7,133 nucleotides of DNA from Candidatus Dormiibacterota bacterium (GTDB lineage Bacteria > Chloroflexota > Dormibacteria > UBA8260). This document shows positions 1 through 5,825 of this stretch, piece after piece. The position numbers were made by a program, and so were the translations under genes. The stretch lies in contig CATPBU010000008.1 of the NCBI GenBank assembly GCA_955652455.1, positions 1 to 7,133 of the forward strand, in the 5' to 3' direction. Every line of letters starts with the position of its first letter. The first letter of the stretch is position 1. The notes under the pieces were generated by a model that was not told the DNA's origin, did not search any database, and saw only the letters and a list, made by a program, of their open reading frames with translations.

Positions 1-15
1 GCACGGTGGCTACAC

Positions 16-146
16 CTAGCGGGCGTCCACCGCGACGCGCAGTCCGAGCGCAATGAGCACCGCCCCGGTGGTCGCCTGCAGCGCGCGCCGAACCCGTTCA
101 CCAGCGCCGACACCGCCAGGAATGGCAGGACAGTGGAGACGCTCAC
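16..146 (-). pseudogene. LysE/RhtB-family amino-acid exporter, internally deleted remnant
   Basis: Two out-of-phase pieces of one gene are visible. A GTG at 146-144, directly after the TGA of the Crp-like gene (149-147), opens a frame reading MSVSTVLPFLAVSALVN, which looks like the first membrane helix of a LysE/RhtB translocator, normally followed by a 'TPGP' motif. From about position 99, another frame reads ERVRRALQATTGAVLIALGLRVAVDAR and stops at TAG 18-16; this resembles the last helix and conserved 'tGavligLGlrla' end of the same family. About 155 residues are missing between them, judged from the usual length near 205, and the junction (about 89-99) is out of phase. Family members export amino acids or related metabolites across the inner membrane; this copy cannot. 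Stop-to-start adjacency suggests it was once cotranscribed with the regulator upstream. The short matches make the assignment inferential. Confidence 0.6.
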
Positions 147-848
147 TCAGTCGACCGCCGAGGTGCGCCGGGCTCGCTGCCGGAGTTGGGCCTCATCGAG
201 GATCGTGAAATAGCCCCGATCATGGGACACGATCTGACTGCTCAAGAGCGGAGCCAGCGCGCGGTTGACGTTCTCTCGGCTGGCGGCCACCATCGCCGCC
301 AGCGTTCCCTGCGACAGGCGGATCCCGATCCGGGTTGCGCCACCGACATCGACACCGTGGACGGCCGCCAGGTCCAGAAGCTTCCGCACCACCCGATCCG
401 GGACATCGTGGAAGGTCACCTCTGAGGGCATAGTGTGGCTGTCCCAAAGCATCTCACTCAGCCGCTGCAGCAATCGTCGATTCACCAGCGGGTGGTGGTC
501 CAGGAAGGCGAGCAGGGCGGGCCCAGGGATGGCCAGACCGGTGGTTTTCTCCACTGCCTCTGCTGCCGTGCCCCGCGTCGCGGCCGGCAGGAACAGCGCT
601 GGTTCGCCCGTGGTGTCGCCGGGCCCAAAAAACCGCAGAACGATCTGCTGTCCGTCGATGCCGACGCGGTAGGTCTTGAGGTGGCCTTCGCCGATCACGT
701 ACATGGCCTGGGCACGATCACCTTGCAGCCAGAGAGGCTGACCCGCACGCACCTCGAACCGCCTGGCGGCGCCAATGAGCGGCTCCAATTCGGCGTCGGG
801 AACGCCCGCAAACATGCGAGACAGACGGAGGACGGCGAGGTCGTCCAC
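147..848 (-). CDS. Crp/Fnr-family transcriptional regulator
   Basis: A 233-residue protein of normal family length. Residues about 10-125 form the cyclic-nucleotide-binding-type beta barrel, with an 'FFGPGDTTGEPALF' phosphate-cassette-like segment (73-86). E82 and R92 are spaced as the cAMP-binding Glu and Arg of E. coli CRP, but the following Ser is Gly, so the ligand is uncertain. Residues about 130-150 are the dimer helix. Residues 178-215 are the winged helix-turn-helix, with recognition helix SRENVNRALAPL. R191, E192 and R196 match the Arg-Glu-x-x-x-Arg contacts that read TGTGA half-sites. No cysteine is present, which argues against an FNR-type Fe-S sensor. The GTG start at 848 is the only likely start before an in-frame stop at 917-915; no Shine-Dalgarno precedes it, but a TACACT hexamer ends 6 nt upstream, fitting a leaderless mRNA. 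It is the only intact gene in the minus-strand cluster at 1-1884. Confidence 0.9.
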   Translation of the reverse strand: MDDLAVLRLSRMFAGVPDAELEPLIGAARRFEVRAGQPLWLQGDRAQAMYVIGEGHLKTYRVGIDGQQIVLRFFGPGDTTGEPALFLPAATRGTAAEAVEKTTGLAIPGPALLAFLDHHPLVNRRLLQRLSEMLWDSHTMPSEVTFHDVPDRVVRKLLDLAAVHGVDVGGATRIGIRLSQGTLAAMVAASRENVNRALAPLLSSQIVSHDRGYFTILDEAQLRQRARRTSAVD

Positions 849-854
849 GGCCGG

Positions 855-860
855 AGTGTA
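855..860 (-). promoter_or_regulatory. Candidate -10 hexamer for the Crp-like gene (leaderless start)
   Basis: Minus-strand TACACT matches the actinobacterial TAnnnT -10 pattern and lies 6 nt before the GTG at 848, so transcription could begin at or next to the start codon. No convincing -35 hexamer is seen at the usual spacing. The absence of a ribosome-binding site before the GTG supports a leaderless reading, but a six-base match alone is weak. Confidence 0.3.
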
Positions 861-914
861 GAGCCCGCCGGAGGCGAGCGGGGAGGCTGATGGAACCAGC
901 CGCCCGCGTTTCGA

Positions 915-1884
915 TCAGCTCGAGGGTCGGCTTGGCCGGATGTTCTGGTTGAGCCGGAACAGGTTGCCCGGGTCGTACCGGTCCTTCAGCCCAACCAGTC
1001 GGTCGTACCTGGAAGCACCGTACGCGGCGCGCACGCGTCCCTCGCCCTCGTCTCCAAGGAAGTTGACGTACACGCCACCCGTGCTGAAGGGTTCCAACGC
1101 CGCCGCCATCTGCCGCGCCCAGGACACCTGCTCCTCGTTCAGTGAAGGGTCAGGCGAGGTGGCGATGATGTTGTACGCAAATGCCGCGTCGCGATTCCCG
1201 AACGCGGTCGCTTCTGAGGGAACCCGGCCGACGGCGCCCCCCAACTGTGAAGATGCAACGCGTCCATCGGGAATGGGGCCCGCGAGAACTGGTCGAGCGC
1301 AGTGTCGATGAAACCGTCGTCGATGGCCTTCAGGTAACCGGCCCTGAAGTAGTTCTGCAAGCCGGGGGGCGCTCCGGCGTCGAGCATTCCCTGGAGCGCG
1401 GGGTACGGCATCGAGTTGAACATCTCCACCGCGGGTCCGAGTTCTGCGAGCGGCGCGAGCAGCGCACGGCCAGCATCCGGATCGTCGCAGTGGCAAGCCA
1501 ACACCGCGACGGCCGGCCTGCCCACCATCTCCGGCGGCACGAAGGGCTCGGGAGGGGCAAACAGCAGCACCGCCATCGTGGTCATGGCGTCCGGCAGGGA
1601 TCCCTGCCAGTCGCGGTACCGACGGAGGATCTCCGGCCCGCGGTCCAACGGAAACAGCGCAAGACCGCCCAGAACCTCGGCCACGGGATGGACCCTCAGC
1701 TCGAACGATGTCACCACTCCGAAGTTGCCACCGCGGGATGGCGGTCGATAGAGCCGTTCCATGTCCTTCGAGCGGCCTCGTAATCGGACTCCGACGGGAC
1801 AAGCAACCGGCCGCCAAAGGACGCCTTGAGGGAATCGAAGTGCGGACCGCGCACGAGCGTGTCGGTGCTGGGGCTGGTGGCCAT
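915..1884 (-). pseudogene. FAD-binding (berberine-bridge-type) oxidoreductase, deleted and frameshifted
   Basis: Three segments in successive frames belong to one FAD-linked oxidase. The N-terminal part (1884-1732) starts at an ATG and reads TDTLVRGPHFDSLKASFGG, then P.ESDYEAARRTWNGSIDRHPA, the usual start of this family. It jumps at about 1730-1736 to GGNFGVVTSFELRVHPV in another frame. This skips roughly 140 residues that normally carry the FAD pyrophosphate loop and the flavin-anchoring His of an 'RGGGH' motif. The middle part runs to 'HSWGAPSAG', where a run of six C (1237-1242) shifts the frame. One more C would give HSWGGAVGRVPSEATAF. The final part has the BBE-domain ending YDPGNLFRLNQNIRP and a TGA at 917-915. 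About 320 residues remain of the usual ~460. Intact relatives oxidise alcohols, sugars or secondary metabolites with bound FAD. Without the FAD core, this copy should be inactive. Confidence 0.85.
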
Positions 1885-1889
1885 GATGT

Positions 1890-1894
1890 CCTCC
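1890..1894 (-). promoter_or_regulatory. Ribosome binding site of the FAD oxidoreductase pseudogene
   Basis: Minus-strand GGAGG stands 5 nt before the ATG at 1884. It selects MATSPSTDTLVRG as the N-terminus over longer in-frame readings that start near 2004 and contain no family-like sequence. Confidence 0.7.
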
Positions 1895-1900
1895 GGTTGC

Positions 1901-1931
1901 GCCCATCGCATCGAGAGCCGTTGCGATGAGC
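1901..1931. promoter_or_regulatory. Inverted repeat in the divergent control region (candidate operator)
   Basis: Arms GCCCATCGCA (1901-1910) and TGCGATGAGC (1922-1931) are complementary at 9 of 10 positions across an 11-nt gap. A shorter palindrome, ATGAG-CAA-CTCAT (1926-1938), overlaps its right arm. The pair lies 17-54 nt upstream of the oxidoreductase start and about 95-130 nt upstream of the glycosyltransferase start. That position would suit a repressor operator for the divergent promoters. No regulator family can be assigned from the sequence. Confidence 0.4.
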
Positions 1932-1980
1932 AACTCATATCGAACTTCGCGGCCACATCGTGCACTCGCCGGCCGAGCCC

Positions 1981-2002
1981 GGCTGTGCCGTGCGTCACAG
2001 CC
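1981..2002. promoter_or_regulatory. Candidate Crp-type operator upstream of the glycosyltransferase
   Basis: Arms GGCTGTG (1981-1987) and CACAGCC (1996-2002) are perfectly complementary across 8 nt, giving TGTGC-N6-TCACA. This matches 9 of 10 bases of the CRP/GlxR consensus TGTGA-N6-TCACA. It ends 30 nt before the glycosyltransferase ATG (2033). The regulator encoded at 147-848 keeps the residues that contact such half-sites. Its closeness to the start codon would suit repression more than activation, but the transcription start is unknown. It could instead be an RNA hairpin with a 7-bp stem. Confidence 0.45.
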
Positions 2003-2032
2003 ACGCGCGCGCCGCATCATCAGCCTGCCGGC

Positions 2033-3223
2033 ATGGAACTCATCCAACCTCGCCGCAGGTTTCTGTTCGTCACCTGGGACGGGGGCGGCAATCTGCCACC
2101 CGCCATCGGCCTGGCCCGGGAGTCGGTGGCGATAGGCCACTCCGCTCGCTTCCTCGGGCACCGCAAGCAGCGCGCCTACGTGGAGGCCGCCGGGCTGTCG
2201 TTCCACGCCTTCGAGCAGACGCCCGACTACGACGCGGATGTGCCGATCGCCCCAGAGGACTTTGCGCCCTTCCTGTTCGACCACATCATCTTCGAGCCGC
2301 TGATGGCGGCTGACGTGGGGGCTGAGTTGGACCGCGAACCCGTCGACGGCGTCATCGTCGACTGCATGTTGACCGCTCCGCTCGCCTTGGTCGAATCTCG
2401 TGCGGTACCGATGGCGGTGCTCGTCCATACGCTGCACAGCTTCTTCGACGATTGGGAGCTCGCCTCAATTCCAGGTTCCCCGCGCCTCGCCTCGTTGCGT
2501 TCGAGCCTGGGGCTTGCCTCTGTGACGTCGTTGCAGGCCACGTGGCTGGCAGCCGACAGGGTGCTGGTCGTCTCGCCACCGGAGTTCGACCCACCGCGCG
2601 GCGGGCTCCCGGCCAACACCATCCATGTCGGCCCTGTGGTTGATCGACATCAGGTACAGACCTCTTGGAGCGCCGCGTGGGGACCGCAAACCAACGAACC
2701 GCTTGTGCTGGTCAGCTTCAGCACCACGGCGATGGAGCAGGAGGCGCTACTCAACCGCGTCGGGGACGCGCTGTCGATGCTGCCCGTGCGTGTCATGATC
2801 ACGACCGGGACGGGCATCGATCGCGGGTCGCTGCGTCCCGGGCCCAATGCCACGGTGTGCGATTTCGTGCCCCACGAAGCGGTGCTGCCTTATGTCGACC
2901 TGGCGATCTGCCATGCCGGGCACGGCACTGTGATGGCGGCGCTTGCCCACGGTGTGCCGCTGCTGTGTCTGCCGATGGGCCGTGACCAGCCCATGGTGGC
3001 TGCCAGGGTCGAGGCGTTCGGCGCCGGCCGCAGCCTCGGGCCGGATTCTGACGCGGCAACGATCCGGCGAACCGCGGCAGCGTTGCTCGATGATCCAGGA
3101 GTCAGGGACGGCGCACGCTATATGGCATCACTGATCGCCCGCCGGCGCGGAGGCGTGGTCGCCGCCGAGCAGCTCCTCGCGATGTTGCCGTCCACACCAA
3201 CACCTCGCTCACATGCCGTCTGA
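2033..3223 (+). CDS. GT-B glycosyltransferase, MGT/UGT-like (GT1 type)
   Basis: A 396-residue, probably cytosolic enzyme expected to move a sugar from a nucleotide-sugar donor to a small-molecule acceptor (glycolipid, polyketide or similar; not predictable here). The N-terminal Rossmann-like acceptor domain begins RRFLFVTWDGGGNLPPAIGLARE (8-30). The C-terminal donor domain holds the signature FVPHEAVLPYVDLAICHAG (278-296) followed by HGT and HGVPLLCLPMGRDQ (306-319). H294 is expected to bind the donor diphosphate, and D318-Q319 the sugar. The usual N-terminal catalytic His of the 'GHvnP' motif is replaced by Gly in 'DGGGNLPP'. I chose the ATG at 2033 because the family homology starts just after it. 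The same frame is open to 1826, but that part overlaps the divergent gene and its promoter and shows no homology. No clear Shine-Dalgarno is seen. A Crp-type site lies just upstream, and the end overlaps the next gene by 11 nt. Confidence 0.88.
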   Translation: MELIQPRRRFLFVTWDGGGNLPPAIGLARESVAIGHSARFLGHRKQRAYVEAAGLSFHAFEQTPDYDADVPIAPEDFAPFLFDHIIFEPLMAADVGAELDREPVDGVIVDCMLTAPLALVESRAVPMAVLVHTLHSFFDDWELASIPGSPRLASLRSSLGLASVTSLQATWLAADRVLVVSPPEFDPPRGGLPANTIHVGPVVDRHQVQTSWSAAWGPQTNEPLVLVSFSTTAMEQEALLNRVGDALSMLPVRVMITTGTGIDRGSLRPGPNATVCDFVPHEAVLPYVDLAICHAGHGTVMAALAHGVPLLCLPMGRDQPMVAARVEAFGAGRSLGPDSDAATIRRTAAALLDDPGVRDGARYMASLIARRRGGVVAAEQLLAMLPSTPTPRSHAV

Positions 3224-4187
3224 TCAGGATGACACCGGCGCCGACCGCGCGGGCCAGGTCGCCGAGTTCCTGGTCTGGTCGGCGCTCATGCTGTCGTCGC
3301 CGCTGCACGTGTTCCTGCCGCTCCGCGACATGGGTATCGACGGCATCGTCCGCATCCCCGGCACTGACATCGCTGCGGCGCTCCAGGTCAAGAGCCGACA
3401 CGTCTCGGCAGATGGCAAGATCCACGTCCTGGTTCGCGACGCCGAGCTTCACGATCCGCATGCGGTCATCGTCGCCGTGGTTCTGAACACGGCTGAGCGT
3501 GCCCTGGTCGACACCGCACTCTGCGTCGATGTGCCCACCTTCATCGACCTCGGCTTCCGCCGCGACGGCGTCGACCACGGTTACCAGGCGAGCATCCCGT
3601 TCCCTCCCGACGCCTCGAGCCGGTGGCACCCCTACGCAGTGCGCATAGCGGACCTCGCGCAGAGGGTTGTCCCCGCGTTGGCCGAGCTGGCAACTCTGGT
3701 GCCCTCCCCTCCCCCGCCGGCGCGCCCGCGTCAGGCCGGCGCGGATGTGGGGTATCGCGCCGAGGTGCGTCTGATTGCGCTTCTCGCCGAAGACGAACGC
3801 CTCAACGCCTTCAAGGCGTTCCCGGACCTGGAGTTGGTCGAGTATTGCGTGCGCCATGTGGCAACCGGCGGCATCGTGGGCATCCAGGTCAAGGCGATCA
3901 GCGTTGACAGCGCCCATCCGCGCGGAACGGTCCAGGTTCCGCCGCACACATTCCGACCGACGCCCAACACCTGGTTCACGGTCTTCGCGGAGCGACGCGA
4001 CGACGCCTCCCTGCATCCGACGTGCCTGTTCATTCCCTCGATGGACGCGGGTGACCTGCTCATCGACCACGCCGGCGAACGCTCCTTCACCTGGGATCCT
4101 GACAGCACGCGTCACGACGCTTCGGTTGCGCCGTACCGCCTGCCCACCGCCGACCTCGCGGCTCGCATCGCCTCGCGGCTCGAGTGA
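3213..4187 (+). CDS. Unrecognised protein with two tandem PD-(D/E)XK-like (DUF4365-type) domains
   Basis: A 324-residue protein I cannot name. Residues 13-62 show E18 (AGQVAEFLVW), D43 (DMGIDGIV) and Q58-V-K60 (ALQVKSR). This Glu...Asp...(E/Q)xK order is that of PD-(D/E)XK nuclease-fold domains, closest in feel to DUF4365-type proteins. A second copy follows a proline-rich linker (PSPPPPARPRQ, 165-175). It has E184 (GYRAEVRLIALL), D205 with E207/E210 (FPDLELVEYCV) and Q225-V-K227 (GIQVKA), then VQVPPHTFRPTPNTWFTVF (240-258). No signal peptide or membrane segment is evident. The ATG at 3213 lies inside the glycosyltransferase end, an 11-nt overlap that implies translational coupling. Gln in place of Glu before x-Lys is tolerated in some nucleases of this fold, so activity is possible but unproven. 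Alternatives are a non-catalytic DNA-binding or substrate-recognition protein. I am confident it is a real gene, moderately confident of the fold, and unsure of function. Confidence 0.75.
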   Translation: MPSDQDDTGADRAGQVAEFLVWSALMLSSPLHVFLPLRDMGIDGIVRIPGTDIAAALQVKSRHVSADGKIHVLVRDAELHDPHAVIVAVVLNTAERALVDTALCVDVPTFIDLGFRRDGVDHGYQASIPFPPDASSRWHPYAVRIADLAQRVVPALAELATLVPSPPPPARPRQAGADVGYRAEVRLIALLAEDERLNAFKAFPDLELVEYCVRHVATGGIVGIQVKAISVDSAHPRGTVQVPPHTFRPTPNTWFTVFAERRDDASLHPTCLFIPSMDAGDLLIDHAGERSFTWDPDSTRHDASVAPYRLPTADLAARIASRLE

Positions 4188-4366
4188 GGCCGTAGAGCGG
4201 CGGTGAAGCTCCTCGAGAGGGTGCCGGCGACCCACTGATCCGTCAGTCGACCAAATGGCGGCGACAGCTGGTCGGCACCCGTAGAAGGATTGGGACTGGA
4301 CATGCGGCCAACGGCCCAGATGTCGTTGGCGGACGCGGCTGCGACCCCGAGACGGAAGTCGCTCCA
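4188..4366 (-). pseudogene. Fragment of a 'WAVG' beta-propeller-like repeat protein
   Basis: Read on the minus strand from 4366, the frame gives WSDFR followed by LGVAAASANDIWAVG (ending at 4307). This matches the recurring 'L.GVaA.SanDvWAVG' blade motif of secreted repeat proteins common in Actinobacteria and Chloroflexi. Intact members have many such repeats, each followed by a 'l.eHWdGt.W' strand; here only one motif is clear, and the later 'RLTDQWVAGTL' is at best a diverged second strand. A TAA at 4384-4382 closes the frame just upstream and there is no plausible start, so this is a remnant. The left boundary is arbitrary: the frame stays open to 4112 but that part is antisense to the neighbouring gene. 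Confidence 0.45.
4219..4280 (+). terminator. Nested inverted repeat, possible terminator or structured RNA
   Basis: Outer arms GGGTGCCG (4219-4226) and CGGCACCC (4273-4280) are perfectly complementary. After a three-base bulge, ACC (4230-4232) can pair with GGT (4270-4272). Inside sits a second hairpin, ACTGA-TCCG-TCAGT (4234-4247). The element begins 31 nt after the stop of the nuclease-fold gene. No T-run follows, which is usual for high-GC actinobacterial terminators but also makes the call weak. Confidence 0.3.
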
Positions 4367-4648
4367 TGGATACGGTGAGCGTTACGCCTCTGGATCCGGG
4401 GAGGCGCCGGCCGGCAGCGGTCACGCGATGTCCGCAACCGCGCTCCCTACTGGTCTCGGGCGCGGAAGGGCTCCTCCGCGCCACGGCCACAGGCGCTGCA
4501 GACGCACGTGCCCTTGGGTCGGACTCATGGGATCCGTCGCCGCGCGCCGTGCGCGTCCACGAGTCAACCAGAAATCGCCAGGGTTGGCGCTAATTCCAGG
4601 CGCCGGATCCAGCGCCAGAATCTCGGCGGTCTCACGGGCTCTGGTTAG

Positions 4649-4664
4649 GGGCTGTGCACGGCCC
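4649..4664 (-). terminator. Weak hairpin just downstream of hypE
   Basis: GGGC and GCCC arms flank an 8-nt loop containing the palindrome GTGCAC, 12 nt beyond the hypE stop. The 4-bp stem is short and no T-run follows, so this is only a candidate 3' end for the hyp operon. Confidence 0.2.
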
Positions 4665-4676
4665 TTGCTTCGGCGT

Positions 4677-5825
4677 TCAGCAGATGCGCGGAAGTGGATC
4701 GCCAATCAGCATGTCGACGACGCGGGTGCCGCCGAATCCCGTTCGGATGAAAACCATGCCCTCAGGTTCCGCCCGGACCTCACCGATGATTGCCGCCTCC
4801 TGTCCCTCAGGCCGGGAGCGCATCACGGCCAGCGCCTCGTCGGCGTCACCGGAGGACACCAAGGCGACGAGCTTCCCTTCGTTGGCGATGTAAAGCGGAT
4901 CGATACCGAGGATTTCCGCAACGCCTCGCACGACGTCATGCACGGGCAGTGCGGCCTCGTCGATTGCCACCGCCAGCCCGGCCTGCTGGGCGATCTCGTT
5001 GAGCACCGTCGCCACCCCCCCACGGGTCGCATCCCGCATGAAATGCACATCGATCCCGGCCTCCAGCAAGCTGCCAGTCAGGCCGTTCAGTGCCGTGGTG
5101 TCACTCGCCAGCGTGTCGGCCTCGAGATCGACATCGCCGCGGGCCAGCATCACCGTCGCGCCGTGGTTGCCCATCGCCCCGCTGAGCAGCACGGCGTCGC
5201 CGACGAGAATGCGGTCGATGCCGAGGCGATTCGGCTCCGCGACCAGACCGATCCCCGTGGTGATGATGAACATCTGGTCCGCCTTCCCCCGCGGCACCAC
5301 CTTGGTGTCACCAGTGACCACGCTCACCCCGGCCACGTCCGCAGCCCTCCGCATCGATTCAACGACGCGCCGGAGCACCCCGATGTCGAGGCCCTCCTCG
5401 AGGATGAAGGCGGCCGATACGGCCAAAGGCGTTGCTCCACCCACAGCGAGGTCGTTGATGGTGCCGTTGATCGCAAGCTCGCCGATGTCGCCACCCGGGA
5501 AGAAGAGCGGGCTCACCACGAAGCTGTCAGTAGTCATCGCCAGGCGGGCGCCCTCGAGGCCCGGGACGCGCAACACCGCCTGGTCGCCCAACTGGGACAG
5601 GACGGGATTGTCGAGGATGTCGGCAAAGACCGCCGCGGTCAGTGTGTGGCTGGCCTTGCCCCCGGCGCCGTGGCTCATGGTGATCGCCGTCTCGCGCAGC
5701 AGCGGCTTGCGCTTGCGGATTTCGGCGATGCGCTCGAGCACGCGTTGTTCGGGATCGGCGATGCGCGCAGCGGCGGCGCGGACGGCGGCCCCGCTGCCGG
5801 GTGCGGGCGCGGAAGTCTCGGTCAT
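4677..5825 (-). CDS. hypE: Hydrogenase maturation protein HypE (carbamoyl dehydratase)
   Basis: HypE takes a carbamoyl group from HypF onto its C-terminal cysteine and dehydrates it with ATP to an enzyme thiocyanate. That is the source of the CN ligands of the [NiFe]-hydrogenase iron, passed to the HypC-HypD complex in the cytosol. The 382-residue product ends in the required PRIC (C382). PurM/AIRS-like ATP-binding motifs are in order: SHGAGGKASHTL (51-62), TTDSFVV (98-104), NDLAVGGA (124-131), GDTKVV (172-177) and MRDATRGG (263-270). About 45 residues precede the usual family start, including ADPEQRVLERIAEIRKRKP (23-41), which looks like a charged helix. The family is normally near 320-340 residues. 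The ATG at 5825 overlaps the hypD stop (ATGA), which supports the long start through translational coupling. No start codon giving a shorter protein is better placed. Confidence 0.97.
   Translation of the reverse strand: MTETSAPAPGSGAAVRAAAARIADPEQRVLERIAEIRKRKPLLRETAITMSHGAGGKASHTLTAAVFADILDNPVLSQLGDQAVLRVPGLEGARLAMTTDSFVVSPLFFPGGDIGELAINGTINDLAVGGATPLAVSAAFILEEGLDIGVLRRVVESMRRAADVAGVSVVTGDTKVVPRGKADQMFIITTGIGLVAEPNRLGIDRILVGDAVLLSGAMGNHGATVMLARGDVDLEADTLASDTTALNGLTGSLLEAGIDVHFMRDATRGGVATVLNEIAQQAGLAVAIDEAALPVHDVVRGVAEILGIDPLYIANEGKLVALVSSGDADEALAVMRSRPEGQEAAIIGEVRAEPEGMVFIRTGFGGTRVVDMLIGDPLPRIC

Larger units (their letters stand above)
4188..4676. other. Gene-free interval between convergent units
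   Basis: This 489-nt stretch separates the plus-strand unit ending at 4187 from hypE ending at 4677. It holds a nested inverted repeat (4219-4280), a minus-strand fragment of a WAVG-repeat protein (about 4188-4366) and a weak hairpin just past hypE. Open frames here lack consistent family similarity or start signals. No tRNA, insertion sequence or phage attachment site is seen. It looks like a deposit of decayed coding sequence. Confidence 0.6.

Noticed and set aside
864..882. CCCGC / GCGGG inverted repeat between the oxidoreductase pseudogene and the Crp-like gene
   Set aside because: A 5-bp GC-only stem is expected often by chance in DNA of this composition, and no T-run follows.
2005..2437. 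Upstream extension of the oxidoreductase frame into the glycosyltransferase
   Set aside because: No family similarity precedes the ATG at 1884, and the extension is antisense to the conserved glycosyltransferase N-terminus.
3102..4490. Long minus-strand open frame of 462 codons
   Set aside because: It is antisense to the nuclease-fold gene, has no recognisable motif and no ribosome site, and exists because of high-GC codon bias.
4610..4651. Minus-strand 'PLTRARETAEILAL', resembling the SixA/histidine-phosphatase 'SPl.RArqTAEiL' motif
   Set aside because: Only this one short stretch fits. The catalytic 'RHG' block is absent and the flanking residues do not match, so chance is a fair explanation.
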